Below, in pieces: positions 28,067 through 36,659 of a stretch of DNA of 64,000 bases (positions are counted from its first letter, which is position 1; every line of letters begins with the position of its first letter). Where the stretch lies: positions 620,001 to 684,000 of the forward strand of contig NZ_VKKH01000002.1 of the NCBI RefSeq assembly GCF_007197995.1, in the 5' to 3' direction. Position numbers and translations under genes: made by a program. The notes below the pieces were generated by a model. That model was not told the origin of the DNA. It ran no database searches and saw nothing but the letters and a program-made list of their open reading frames with translations. The DNA comes from Aliiglaciecola sp. M165 (GTDB lineage: Bacteria; Pseudomonadota; Gammaproteobacteria; Enterobacterales; Alteromonadaceae).

Positions 28067-28151
28067 ACATTAAACTAGACCTTAGACACTCGCAACAAGG
28101 AACCCTATAACTTAAGCTCAATGACATCAGATGATAAACAGGGAAGGTTTA

Positions 28152-29666
28152 ATGTCATTGGCAGTCGTGTACTCAAGAGCCTGCGTGGGAATTCAGGCAC
28201 CGCTCGTCACAATTGAGGTCCACTTAGCCAACGGGTTGCCAGCTTTTAATTTAGTAGGATTAGCAGAAACTGCAGTCAGGGAATCCAAGGAGCGGGTAAG
28301 AAGCGCGTTGTTAAATTCAGGTTTTGAATTTCCCGCCAAACGCATTACCGTAAATCTTGCACCTGCTGACTTACCAAAAGAGGGGGGTAGATTTGATCTT
28401 GCTATAGCTATCGGCATCATTGCCGCCTGTGGGCTATTTCCCGTTGAACACCTAAAACAGATAGAATTTATTGGTGAATTAGCGCTGACGGGAGATATTC
28501 GTGGCGTATCAGGCGCATTACCCTTCGCTTATGCCTGCGCCAAAAGCCAACGAATTGCTGTCGTGCCTGCAGCCAATGCAAATGAAGCTAGCTTGGTCTC
28601 TAATTGCCAGATTCTTTCAACTGACACTCTGACAGAGATATTTTTGCACCTGTCAGAACGACAAACTTTAGCTGTTTATCAGCATACAGAAAAAGAAACT
28701 TCGAGCCATTACGAAATGGATTTGGCCGACATTAAAGGCCAGCAAATGGCAAAACGTGCATTGGAAATCAGTGCAGCTGGCAATCACAATATACTGTTTT
28801 GCGGTCCACCGGGGACAGGGAAAACAATGTTGGCGCAAAGACTATTAACGATCCTTCCGCCGTTACAACAACAACAAGCGTTGGAATCAGCGACGATTCG
28901 GTCCGTTGCACAACAAGGCATCGATCCTAGCAATTGGCGACTGCGGCCTTTTAGGCAACCTCACCATACCAGTTCTGCTGTAGCACTGGTGGGAGGTGGC
29001 AGTCGTCCAAAACCAGGAGAAATTAGCCTCGCTCATCATGGTATTTTGTTTCTAGATGAGTTGCCTGAATTTGATAAAAAAGTATTAGATGTACTCAGAG
29101 AACCACTAGAATCAGGCAATATTCATATTTCACGCGCAGCGTTCCAAGTGAGCTATCCAGCGCGTTTCCAATTGGTTGCTGCTATGAACCCTAGCCCCAC
29201 AGGGAGTTTGCACGATGGTCGTTGCACGTCTGAGCAAATTTTAAAGTACCTGAATCGAATTTCTGGGCCGTTTTTGGATAGAGTCGATTTGCAAGTGGAT
29301 GTACCTAAACTGACGTCCGAGGAATTATATCAACCTCTACCCAATCAATCTCACGAGAACAGCAGTACTGTGCGTCAAAGAGTGATCAATGCCAGAAAAA
29401 TGCAAACCCAGCGAGCAGGAAAGCTTAATGCACAGCTCAATAACCGTGAATTAGAAACTTACTGTGTACTGAGCCCTCAAGATCGACACTTTTTGCAAAA
29501 TGCAGTAGAAAAACTAGGTCTATCGATGCGCGCATTTCACCGTGTGATGAAAGTTGCCCGCAGCATCGCGGACCTCGAACAAATTACTATGGTTAACCGG
29601 GAGCATCTCGCTGAGGCCCTTAGTTACCGAGCACTGGACAATATCATCAAGCAGCTAAGCCACTAA
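28152..29666 (+). CDS. comM: YifB/ComM family Mg chelatase-like AAA ATPase
   Basis: A 504-residue AAA+ ATPase. In Vibrio and Haemophilus, ComM is a hexameric helicase that promotes branch migration during natural transformation; most bacteria carry it. The N-terminal ChlI-like domain (ACVGIQAPLVTIEVHLANGL, LPAFNLVGLAETAVRESKER) is followed by the Walker A GPPGTGKTM near residue 217, Walker B ILFLDELPEF and the ComM C-terminal domain. I start at ATG 28152 because GGAAGG lies just upstream and homologues begin MSLAVVYSRA. Located between the ilvDA and ilvYC loci, as yifB sits near ilv genes in E. coli. Its end is 24 bases from convergent ilvY. Confidence 0.93.
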   Translation: MSLAVVYSRACVGIQAPLVTIEVHLANGLPAFNLVGLAETAVRESKERVRSALLNSGFEFPAKRITVNLAPADLPKEGGRFDLAIAIGIIAACGLFPVEHLKQIEFIGELALTGDIRGVSGALPFAYACAKSQRIAVVPAANANEASLVSNCQILSTDTLTEIFLHLSERQTLAVYQHTEKETSSHYEMDLADIKGQQMAKRALEISAAGNHNILFCGPPGTGKTMLAQRLLTILPPLQQQQALESATIRSVAQQGIDPSNWRLRPFRQPHHTSSAVALVGGGSRPKPGEISLAHHGILFLDELPEFDKKVLDVLREPLESGNIHISRAAFQVSYPARFQLVAAMNPSPTGSLHDGRCTSEQILKYLNRISGPFLDRVDLQVDVPKLTSEELYQPLPNQSHENSSTVRQRVINARKMQTQRAGKLNAQLNNRELETYCVLSPQDRHFLQNAVEKLGLSMRAFHRVMKVARSIADLEQITMVNREHLAEALSYRALDNIIKQLSH

Positions 29667-29690
29667 TTGTTCCTGCGCAGAATATTTAAA

Positions 29691-30554
29691 TTATTCACGA
29701 ATTTGATTAACCATGGCATCGATCAAAGGCTCTTTAATTCGCGAGTTAAGGCAGCACAGCCCCAATTTGTAAGGCTCAATATTTTTTATATTGATACGCG
29801 ATACGTGCTTTGCTGCCATAGAGTTGTCCAGAACCACCTTTGGCACTATACCTAGTCCACAACCTAGGGCAACCATACTTACAATGGCTTCATTCCCGCC
29901 CACCGAAGCATATACATTAGGACGTATTCCTATTTCAGTGAACCAATGATGGACGATACGTTTTGATGGTCCTGAGTCGGGTAGCACAACTTTGTGTTTT
30001 GCCCAATCAACATCATCTAAATGATTGAGTTGACTGTCTCTTGGTGCGATCAACTGCAAAGGTATGGTATCTAAGGCAACGAAAGCCAATTCGTTGGGCA
30101 TATCAGGAGTATAAATGGCAATAGCCACATCGGCGTCATGATCCAGTACTTTAGAGACAGACAAAGCGTGATCGCCTGTCGTCAGTTTTACTTCAACTTG
30201 CGGATGTTGCTGGCGAAACTGATTAAGAATGTTTGGCAGATGGCTTTGGCTAGCAGTGACCGAACAATACAATCTGATTTCACCGGTTAACAGAGGATTA
30301 AGCCTGTCGAGATCTGCTTTTAACATGTGCCATTGATCTAGCGTCTGCTGACTGAAAAGACGCATTTTTTCACCTGCCGCAGTGAGTTTAACTGAACGAT
30401 TATCTCTTACAAATAACGCAGCATCGCATTCATCCTCAAGTCTCTGTATAGCCCGGCTCAACGTAGACGGACTAACATAAAGCGCTTTGGAGGTTTTGCC
30501 AAAGTGTAGGCTTGATGCCAAATGTTGGAATAATTGTAAGCTTCGAAAATCCAT
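29691..30554 (-). CDS. ilvY: LysR-type activator IlvY
   Basis: A 287-residue LysR-type regulator. In E. coli IlvY binds the intergenic region and activates ilvC when acetolactate or acetohydroxybutyrate is present. The N-terminal helix-turn-helix (MDFRSLQLFQHLASSLHFGK, KALYVSPSTLSRAIQRLEDE) and the substrate-binding domain from about residue 90 are clear. Divergent orientation to ilvC across 171 bases, together with a TTGCAA palindrome right before its ATG, supports the name over a generic LysR call. Confidence 0.92.
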   Translation of the reverse strand: MDFRSLQLFQHLASSLHFGKTSKALYVSPSTLSRAIQRLEDECDAALFVRDNRSVKLTAAGEKMRLFSQQTLDQWHMLKADLDRLNPLLTGEIRLYCSVTASQSHLPNILNQFRQQHPQVEVKLTTGDHALSVSKVLDHDADVAIAIYTPDMPNELAFVALDTIPLQLIAPRDSQLNHLDDVDWAKHKVVLPDSGPSKRIVHHWFTEIGIRPNVYASVGGNEAIVSMVALGCGLGIVPKVVLDNSMAAKHVSRINIKNIEPYKLGLCCLNSRIKEPLIDAMVNQIRE

Positions 30555-30567
30555 GATGTTTCATATT

Positions 30568-30586
30568 TTGCAATACTATGTTGCAA
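30568..30586. promoter_or_regulatory. IlvY operator-like palindrome
   Basis: TTGCAATACTATGTTGCAA has perfect TTGCAA half-sites that are inverted repeats (TTGCAA is its own reverse complement) with a 7-base centre. It starts 14 bases upstream of the ilvY ATG. TTGCAA half-sites are what I recall from IlvY operators. The second operator expected nearer ilvC is not clear; GCCTTTGCAGCATG near 30670 is a weak candidate. Confidence 0.7.
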
Positions 30587-30725
30587 ATATATCATTTTAA
30601 ACAATACAAAATAAAGCATAAACTCCTGATATCAAAGTCGTCACTGACTCGATAGGTTAATCTCATACATCGCCTTTGCAGCATGTGTGTCATTTAAAGA
30701 ATGTTATTAAGCAAGTAGGTTTTCC

Positions 30726-32210
30726 ATGGCAAATTATTTCAACTCGTTATCTCTTAGACAACAACTCGACCAACTCGGTCGTTGTCGCTTTATGCAGCGG
30801 AGCGAATTTGCCGATGGTTGTGATTTTCTCAAAGGCAAAAAAATTGTCATTGTGGGTTGCGGTGCGCAAGGTTTAAATCAAGGTCTAAACATGCGTGATT
30901 CTGGTTTGGATGTTTCTTATGCGTTACGTCAAGCAGCGATAGATGAAAAACGCGACTCATTTGAACGTGCCACCAGCAATGGGTTTGAAGTAGGTACTTA
31001 TCAACAGCTGATTCCAACTGCAGATTTAGTTTACAACCTGACTCCAGACAAACAGCATTCAAGTGTTGTTGAAGCGGTAATGCCTCTCATGAAACAGGGT
31101 GCAACCTTAGGTTACTCTCATGGTTTTAATATTGTCGAAGAAGGCCAACAGATCCGCGCTGATATTACGGTTGTCATGTGTGCACCAAAATGCCCTGGCA
31201 CGGAAGTTCGTGAAGAATATAAACGTGGCTTTGGCGTTCCAACGCTTATCGCCGTGCATCCTGAAAATGATCCGCAAAATCAAGGCTGGGACATCGCTAA
31301 GGCACTGGCTTCAGCCACAGGTGGTGACCGAGCAGGTGTACTTGAATCATCTTTCGTAGCGGAAGTGAAATCAGATTTAATGGGCGAGCAGACCATATTA
31401 TGTGGAATGCAACAAACAGCGGCGATCTTAGGTTACGAGCAGATGGTAGCCGACGGTGTTGACCCAGCTTATGCCGGGGCACTTATCCAATTCGGACTAG
31501 AGACCATAACCGAAGCATTAAAAATCGGCGGTGTTACCAATATGATGGATAGGTTGTCGAACCCCGCTAAATTGAAAGCCTGCGAACTGTCTGATCAACT
31601 TACCAAGTTGTTGCGTCCATTATTTGAAAAACACCAAGACGACATTATCAGCGGTGAGTTTTCTAAAACCATGATGGAAGATTGGGCAAATGGTGATGCC
31701 AACCTATTAAAATGGCGCGAAGAAACAGGGCAAAGCGGGTTTGAAAATGCTCCTGAATACTCAGGCAAAATTGATGAGCAAGAGTTTTTTGATAAATGTA
31801 TTTTAGTTGTTGCCATGATTAAATGTGGAGTTGAACTCGCGTTTGACGTCATGGTAGAAGCTGGAATTTTACCTGAATCAGCCTATTACGAATCGCTGCA
31901 TGAAACGCCATTGATATCGAATACCATTGCCCGTAAACGCTTATACGAAATGAATGTTGTCATTTCTGATACCGCCGAGTACGGCAACTACTTGTTTGCC
32001 AATGCGGCAATTCCGTTACTTAAAGATAAATTGATGCCTGAAGTTGATGAACAGTTAATAGGTAAAGGTCTGAAATCTGCCTCTAACAGTGTCGATAACA
32101 TGGCATTGGTTGAAGCTAACAAGAAAATTCGCTCGCATGGTGTAGAAACCGTTGGAGAGCAATTACGTGGTTACATGACTGATATGAAAGCTATCGTCGA
32201 TGCTGCGTAA
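30726..32210 (+). CDS. ilvC: Ketol-acid reductoisomerase (class II)
   Basis: NADPH-dependent enzyme that isomerises and reduces acetolactate or acetohydroxybutyrate in branched-chain amino acid synthesis. At 494 residues it is the long class II form, like E. coli IlvC (491). The Rossmann motif is [20 protein letters not shown] near residue 38 and the duplicated C-terminal knotted domain follows after about residue 210. Divergent from its activator ilvY; a strong terminator lies 63 bases after the stop. Confidence 0.98.
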   Translation: MANYFNSLSLRQQLDQLGRCRFMQRSEFADGCDFLKGKKIVIVGCGAQGLNQGLNMRDSGLDVSYALRQAAIDEKRDSFERATSNGFEVGTYQQLIPTADLVYNLTPDKQHSSVVEAVMPLMKQGATLGYSHGFNIVEEGQQIRADITVVMCAPKCPGTEVREEYKRGFGVPTLIAVHPENDPQNQGWDIAKALASATGGDRAGVLESSFVAEVKSDLMGEQTILCGMQQTAAILGYEQMVADGVDPAYAGALIQFGLETITEALKIGGVTNMMDRLSNPAKLKACELSDQLTKLLRPLFEKHQDDIISGEFSKTMMEDWANGDANLLKWREETGQSGFENAPEYSGKIDEQEFFDKCILVVAMIKCGVELAFDVMVEAGILPESAYYESLHETPLISNTIARKRLYEMNVVISDTAEYGNYLFANAAIPLLKDKLMPEVDEQLIGKGLKSASNSVDNMALVEANKKIRSHGVETVGEQLRGYMTDMKAIVDAA

Positions 32211-32272
32211 ATACAAAATTCGCATGACAGCGCTCCCGTTTCTGTCGTTAGGTGCTTAAACCAAGCCCTTTT

Positions 32273-32302
32273 GCCCGGTCATTTTGGCCGGGCTTTTTAT
32301 TT
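32273..32302 (+). terminator. Intrinsic terminator of ilvC
   Basis: GCCCGGTC and GGCCGGGC form an 8-bp stem with one wobble around ATTTT, followed by TTTTTATTT. A textbook terminator 63 bases past the ilvC stop. Confidence 0.9.
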
Positions 32303-32751
32303 CTGTAGTAAGCTAGTGTTAATTGGAAAATAGAATTGGGTAAATATATAGCCCAACGACTTTAAATTATTATAAATTACGCCATTTATTACTGGAGTTT
32401 TGTTATAAAGTGTTATTAACTCCGTCTATAATGATGCCAGTGCTGGGGTTTTACCCCTAAAAAGCGTAGAATAAAAAATAGTCGCAAAAGCGATACAATA
32501 ATAATAACGACAAAAATAGTAACTAAGTATTTGATTTACTAAAATAAAGCAGTCTTTTGTAAAACAAACGTAATTCTTTAAGTGGATTGTAGACAACTTT
32601 CTGTCTTCGATCAGGTACATTCTTTTTGTTTGAAAAACCCTGAGACGTGTAAATCCGTGACGTGGCACATTGGCCTACCAATTGCATTTATAACGGGTGA
32701 GACTAAAAAAGAGCGTTTCCATAACAAAATAGATTCTCAGTGGAGTACACT
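32303..32751. other. Long AT-rich region upstream of the 110-residue orphan gene
   Basis: About 450 bases with no convincing gene. A TATAAT at 32428-32433 could be a -10 element, with no good -35; if used, the orphan gene would have a 5' leader of about 310 bases. GGGG-TTTTA-CCCC at about 32444-32456 is a small hairpin near the putative start of that transcript. I cannot assign a riboswitch class. Confidence 0.4.
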
Positions 32752-33084
32752 ATGAATTCATCGATATCAAGATTCACTCAAATGGACGATTGGATCTTCG
32801 AAGTGAAAATGGTAAGAGCACTTCGAGTAAAAAAATATGGAGAGCCCTACACAGCATTAGCGACATTAACGGCTAATGGTGAATCAATGTACATCGATAG
32901 TCAGTTGACTCGTGAAAACGATGACTTCTCTCGCAAAGATTTTATGACTTTTTATAAATTCTGTCAGGCGTTAGAGATGAAAAATGTGATTTATGACAAA
33001 GTTAAAAACGGCGTCAGACATCCTCGTGTTGTAGACATAGTAGAGAACGTCAATCCTTCTCCAATTGTTCGTCTAGTAAAGTAA
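32752..33084 (+). CDS. Small cytoplasmic protein of unknown function
   Basis: A 110-residue hydrophilic protein, starting at ATG 32752 with GTGGAG (32740-32745) as ribosome-binding site. It has no signal peptide or membrane segment and no cysteine motif; the fold looks mixed alpha/beta (WIFEVKMVRALRVKKYGEPY, then MYIDSQLTRENDDFSRKDF). I do not recognise a family. It stands alone between the ilvC terminator and a convergent MFS gene, behind a long non-coding stretch. The well-formed ribosome-binding site and ordinary codon use argue that it is real. Confidence 0.75.
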   Translation: MNSSISRFTQMDDWIFEVKMVRALRVKKYGEPYTALATLTANGESMYIDSQLTRENDDFSRKDFMTFYKFCQALEMKNVIYDKVKNGVRHPRVVDIVENVNPSPIVRLVK

Positions 33085-33123
33085 CCCCCCTTAATCAATC
33101 TAAGGATCTGCAAGCACATCGGT

Positions 33124-34434
33124 TCACTTCGCATTGTCTGATGCGGGGTGCTCGTTGCTGATGTGTTTAGTCTTGCAAATCGCTTGTTCCTTTGGTTTGC
33201 CAGCAATCAATACACACAGTAACGCCACCATTCCAAAACCTAAGAAGCCGTAAGCAATCGGAAAAATTGTCTGGTCAATAAAGCTTCCAATAAAAATAGC
33301 AATTGGCACTGAAAAGGCACTACTTAATGATCCGATAATAGCTGCACCTAGTCCGGCGACATGTCCTAAAGGAAGCATCGCCATGGAATTGAGATTGCCA
33401 AACAAAATTCCAATAAAAAAGAAATTCACAAATAACACAATCATCGTCAAATGCAGTGGAGGTAAACCATTAAATTCCATGGTGAACCAGACCAGGATAG
33501 CTGACATAAGAATATTCCCAACCAAAGCACCAACGCAGAGTTTGAACATCCCAAGTCGCATTACCAACGCACCGTTTACAAATGAGGCAAAACCAATTGA
33601 AAAGGCCAGGACAGCGAAATAAACAGGGAACAAGTCGCCAACATAATAAAAATCTTCAAAGAGGGTTTGAGAGGCGCTCAGGTAGGTTAAAAAAGCCCCA
33701 AATATCAATCCCATTGCCAAGGTATAAAGCATAACCGCTTTATGAGTTAAGACGTACTTACTGGAGGTGACTAAGCCTTTGATTGAAAATTCGCTTCGCT
33801 TCTCTTTGGGTAGCGTTTCACGTTGACGACTAAAGAACCATATTCCCAACGCCAAACCGATAAATAGAAACGACTCAAATATTTCTCGCCACGATGCAAA
33901 AATCAAAATCGCCTTACCAAAGGCAGGTGCAATCATAGGCACCAAAATAAATACCATCATCATAAAAGACATGACCCGAGCCATCGCTTCACCTGCATAT
34001 TGATCACGAATGAGTGCGATTGTGGCAATTCTAGGTCCTGAAACGCCAAAGGCTTGCACTAACCTGCCGGCCAACAGAACCTCCATTGATTGAGCAAACA
34101 TGCAAATTAGCGTGCCCAACGCAAAAACAAGCAACCCTGACAAAATAGCGGCGCGCCTTCCTTTGGTATCTGAATACGGCCCATAATAAAGCTGACCCAC
34201 AGCCATGCCGAGGAAAAAGATCGACACAATTAAGTGTGTCTGCTGGGGGCTATCGCTGGACAAATCCTGACCTATTTGATTCATCGCAGGTAACATTGCA
34301 TCAATGCTCAACGCCACTAAAGACGTCAAAAACGCCATCAAGGCAACAAATTCCAATAAGCCTAAGTCTGGCTTGTTTTCACTACCAAAAAGCTTTTTCG
34401 CCAGTAACTTACTGAAATTAAACTGTTTTTTCAT
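33124..34434 (-). CDS. Bcr/CflA-type multidrug efflux MFS transporter
   Basis: A 436-residue major facilitator with 12 hydrophobic segments. The Bcr/CflA signature is the SIDAMLPAMNQIGQDL motif near residue 42 (D in helix 1), followed by the loop 2-3 motif GQLYYGPYSDTKGRRAAILSG. Members export drugs such as bicyclomycin or sulfonamides by proton antiport; the substrate here is unknown. CGGAG four bases before the ATG supports the start. It stands alone between the orphan gene (convergent) and the S9 peptidase terminator. Confidence 0.9.
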   Translation of the reverse strand: MKKQFNFSKLLAKKLFGSENKPDLGLLEFVALMAFLTSLVALSIDAMLPAMNQIGQDLSSDSPQQTHLIVSIFFLGMAVGQLYYGPYSDTKGRRAAILSGLLVFALGTLICMFAQSMEVLLAGRLVQAFGVSGPRIATIALIRDQYAGEAMARVMSFMMMVFILVPMIAPAFGKAILIFASWREIFESFLFIGLALGIWFFSRQRETLPKEKRSEFSIKGLVTSSKYVLTHKAVMLYTLAMGLIFGAFLTYLSASQTLFEDFYYVGDLFPVYFAVLAFSIGFASFVNGALVMRLGMFKLCVGALVGNILMSAILVWFTMEFNGLPPLHLTMIVLFVNFFFIGILFGNLNSMAMLPLGHVAGLGAAIIGSLSSAFSVPIAIFIGSFIDQTIFPIAYGFLGFGMVALLCVLIAGKPKEQAICKTKHISNEHPASDNAK

Positions 34435-34536
34435 TTTGCTCCGAGATTGTTGATGCAGATGTTCTGCACAGGGGGAAAGAATCGTCGAAAAAAAGAGCGG
34501 TCAGTTTAGCGACTTTTAAAATAAAGGGAACAAAAA

Positions 34537-34563
34537 AACTCGTCTTAATTTTTAAGACGAGTT
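34537..34563 (-). terminator. Intrinsic terminator of the S9 peptidase gene
   Basis: AACTCGTCTTAA and TTAAGACGAGTT form a perfect 12-bp stem with a 3-base loop. On the minus strand it is followed by TTTTTGTTCC. It lies 53 bases beyond the S9 peptidase stop. Confidence 0.9.
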
Positions 34564-34615
34564 CATTGTTTAGGATGAACTGGCGCTGTTTGACCTAAGG
34601 TCATTAAAACTTGGG

Positions 34616-36544
34616 TTATTTAAGATGTTGTTTTAGAAACTTGTCCATGGCAGCAAAGGTAATGTGACGATTGCGCTGAATCGATAGATAGTGATCACCG
34701 TTTTCTAGCTCAATGTATTCAAAAGCCTTATCCTCATCATCAAGTTCGTTCGCCATCATACGGCTATGCTTAACATCGACCACCCGGTCTTTTTCGCCGT
34801 GTATCAATAAAATCGGGCTCTTAATTGCCTCTACGTTATAGTAAGGAGACCGGTCCGCCAAGTCACCTCTGTCATCCCCAATCTGATTTTTTACCATCTT
34901 GGTATTTACATAATCCCGGCTATCAGAGACCAAGGTTTTTAAGTTAGTTACGCCAGCGAAACTTATCGCACATTTGTATACATCTGGCGTTTTTGCGACC
35001 CCCATCAACGCTGCATAGCCTCCGTAGCTACCACCGACAATACAGACTTTAGATGCATCAGCGTAGCCTTTCTCAACCATCCAGTTCAGGCCATCTTCGA
35101 GGTCATCTTGCATCTCCAGCCCCCAGCGTTTCATCTGGCTTTGCTTAAACGCATAACCATAACCCTTGGATCCACGAAAATTAGGACGCAGTACCGCATA
35201 TCCACGATTGGCAAAAAACGATGTCCAATAATCAAATCCAGTTGAGTCTCTGGCATAGGGTCCACCATGGGGGTGTATAATTGTTGGAAATGGCGCTTCC
35301 CCTGTTTTTGGTATCGTCAGATACCCTTTTATCTCCACACCATCGCGCGCTTTATAGGAAATATAATCATGTTCCGTAAGTACCTCTGGAACAAGCTCAG
35401 GATAGGTTTCGAAAAGAATACTCAGTGAGCCTTCTTTACGATTCCCTAAGTAATAAACGCCGGGCAAATAGTCGTTTTCTGAGTACAACAAATAAATATT
35501 TTCGTCTTGGCTAAACGCAGTTAAGTAGTTATCAGTGTCAGGCAGAACTTTATTTAACGAGCGTAATAACTTCTCTCGATTTTTGTCCCAATAAATTCGA
35601 CCGGTGTCAGTATTAGCGTGATTGATGCCTATCACCTCACCAGACTTTGAGGAATAGATCAGCCCACCATCGACATCAAAGTCAGGATCTGCAAATACTA
35701 ACTCTTGCTCTTTTGTGGTCAAATCAAGTTTGAACAGAGCGAGCTTGTCATCTTTATATTGTTTGAAATAGAGAATGTTAGGGTCGAGATCAAATCCCAC
35801 AGGATAAACAGGCTGATCGGTTAGCGTGTTGTACTCAAACATGCGCTCAAAATCGCTGTCTTCATCTTGTCTTACGAGAATCGACTTTTCACCCGTTTTG
35901 TACTCTGTTACGTAACCTAAACGCAATCGGTGTTGCTGATCAGTCATCCAGTCACGGATCATCCGCTTACCTTTTTCGATGCGTTTCTTTTTTCCGTTGT
36001 TTACATTGAGTTTGTAAACCGACGGCATGTTCTGAATATCGAGATCAACTGCGATTAATATATGTTCAGGATCTTTAGGTAAAAAGTCGATGACATTGTC
36101 TTGAAACTGAGAAATATGATCATCTCTCAACCCCCCAGGACGAGGTTTAATCAATACTCTAGGGTCTTCCATTGTGCCATTCGCATCAATGGCGACGAGT
36201 CGGGTTTCGGTAGTATCAGTACCATATCGCTGCGCGGCATAGCGTACGCTAACCAAAAGCGTTTGTTCATTAGCCCATTCAAACCAATTAATTTTGACTT
36301 TTTCATTGTCTGATTGCACTAGATAATTCGACTTGCCAGTACTTAGATCAAATGCAGTGAGGACTGCAAGACCCGCTTCATCAACGTTTTGAACAAATGC
36401 AACACGGCTTCCATTCGGAGACAATTCTGGATTTGAAAACTGAGGTAATCTTGAAAAAGATTTAACTGGTAACTCGGTGGCTTGCAGCACAAAGCTACAA
36501 GTGAGTGCCGACACTAAAATAAGAAGGGTTAACCATCCTTGCAT
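34616..36544 (-). CDS. S9 family prolyl oligopeptidase-like peptidase, exported
   Basis: A 642-residue serine peptidase. The signal peptide is MQGWLTLLILVSALTCSFVL ending near QA. Residues about 25-390 form a beta-propeller, and the catalytic alpha/beta-hydrolase domain has the nucleophile in GGSYGGYAALMG, Asp in HGEKDRVVDV and His in NGDHYLS. I start at ATG 36544, where GGAG precedes by eight bases; the frame is open for seven codons further. Such proteins are usually dipeptidyl or acylaminoacyl peptidases in the periplasm. It follows a TonB receptor gene on the same strand with a terminator between, suggesting related but separable expression. Confidence 0.92.
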   Translation of the reverse strand: MQGWLTLLILVSALTCSFVLQATELPVKSFSRLPQFSNPELSPNGSRVAFVQNVDEAGLAVLTAFDLSTGKSNYLVQSDNEKVKINWFEWANEQTLLVSVRYAAQRYGTDTTETRLVAIDANGTMEDPRVLIKPRPGGLRDDHISQFQDNVIDFLPKDPEHILIAVDLDIQNMPSVYKLNVNNGKKKRIEKGKRMIRDWMTDQQHRLRLGYVTEYKTGEKSILVRQDEDSDFERMFEYNTLTDQPVYPVGFDLDPNILYFKQYKDDKLALFKLDLTTKEQELVFADPDFDVDGGLIYSSKSGEVIGINHANTDTGRIYWDKNREKLLRSLNKVLPDTDNYLTAFSQDENIYLLYSENDYLPGVYYLGNRKEGSLSILFETYPELVPEVLTEHDYISYKARDGVEIKGYLTIPKTGEAPFPTIIHPHGGPYARDSTGFDYWTSFFANRGYAVLRPNFRGSKGYGYAFKQSQMKRWGLEMQDDLEDGLNWMVEKGYADASKVCIVGGSYGGYAALMGVAKTPDVYKCAISFAGVTNLKTLVSDSRDYVNTKMVKNQIGDDRGDLADRSPYYNVEAIKSPILLIHGEKDRVVDVKHSRMMANELDDEDKAFEYIELENGDHYLSIQRNRHITFAAMDKFLKQHLK

Positions 36545-36604
36545 ACTACTACTCCATAAACACAATTTAACCCGTAGATTATACTTAAAAACGCTTTAAA
36601 AAAA

Positions 36605-36629
36605 AGCACTGGCGAAAACGACCAGTGCT
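36605..36629 (-). terminator. Intrinsic terminator of the TonB receptor gene
   Basis: AGCACTGG and CCAGTGCT form a perfect 8-bp stem with a 9-base loop; on the minus strand TTTTTTT follows. It lies about 30 bases past the stop of the receptor gene. Confidence 0.9.
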
Positions 36630-36659
36630 CCATTTAAAACGTATAAAGATGCTTGCTGA

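Noticed and set aside
32426-32668. Small minus-strand open frame in the AT-rich gap
   Set aside because: No ribosome-binding site, unusual composition (YYFCRYYYC), and no match to any known family; likely chance in AT-rich DNA.
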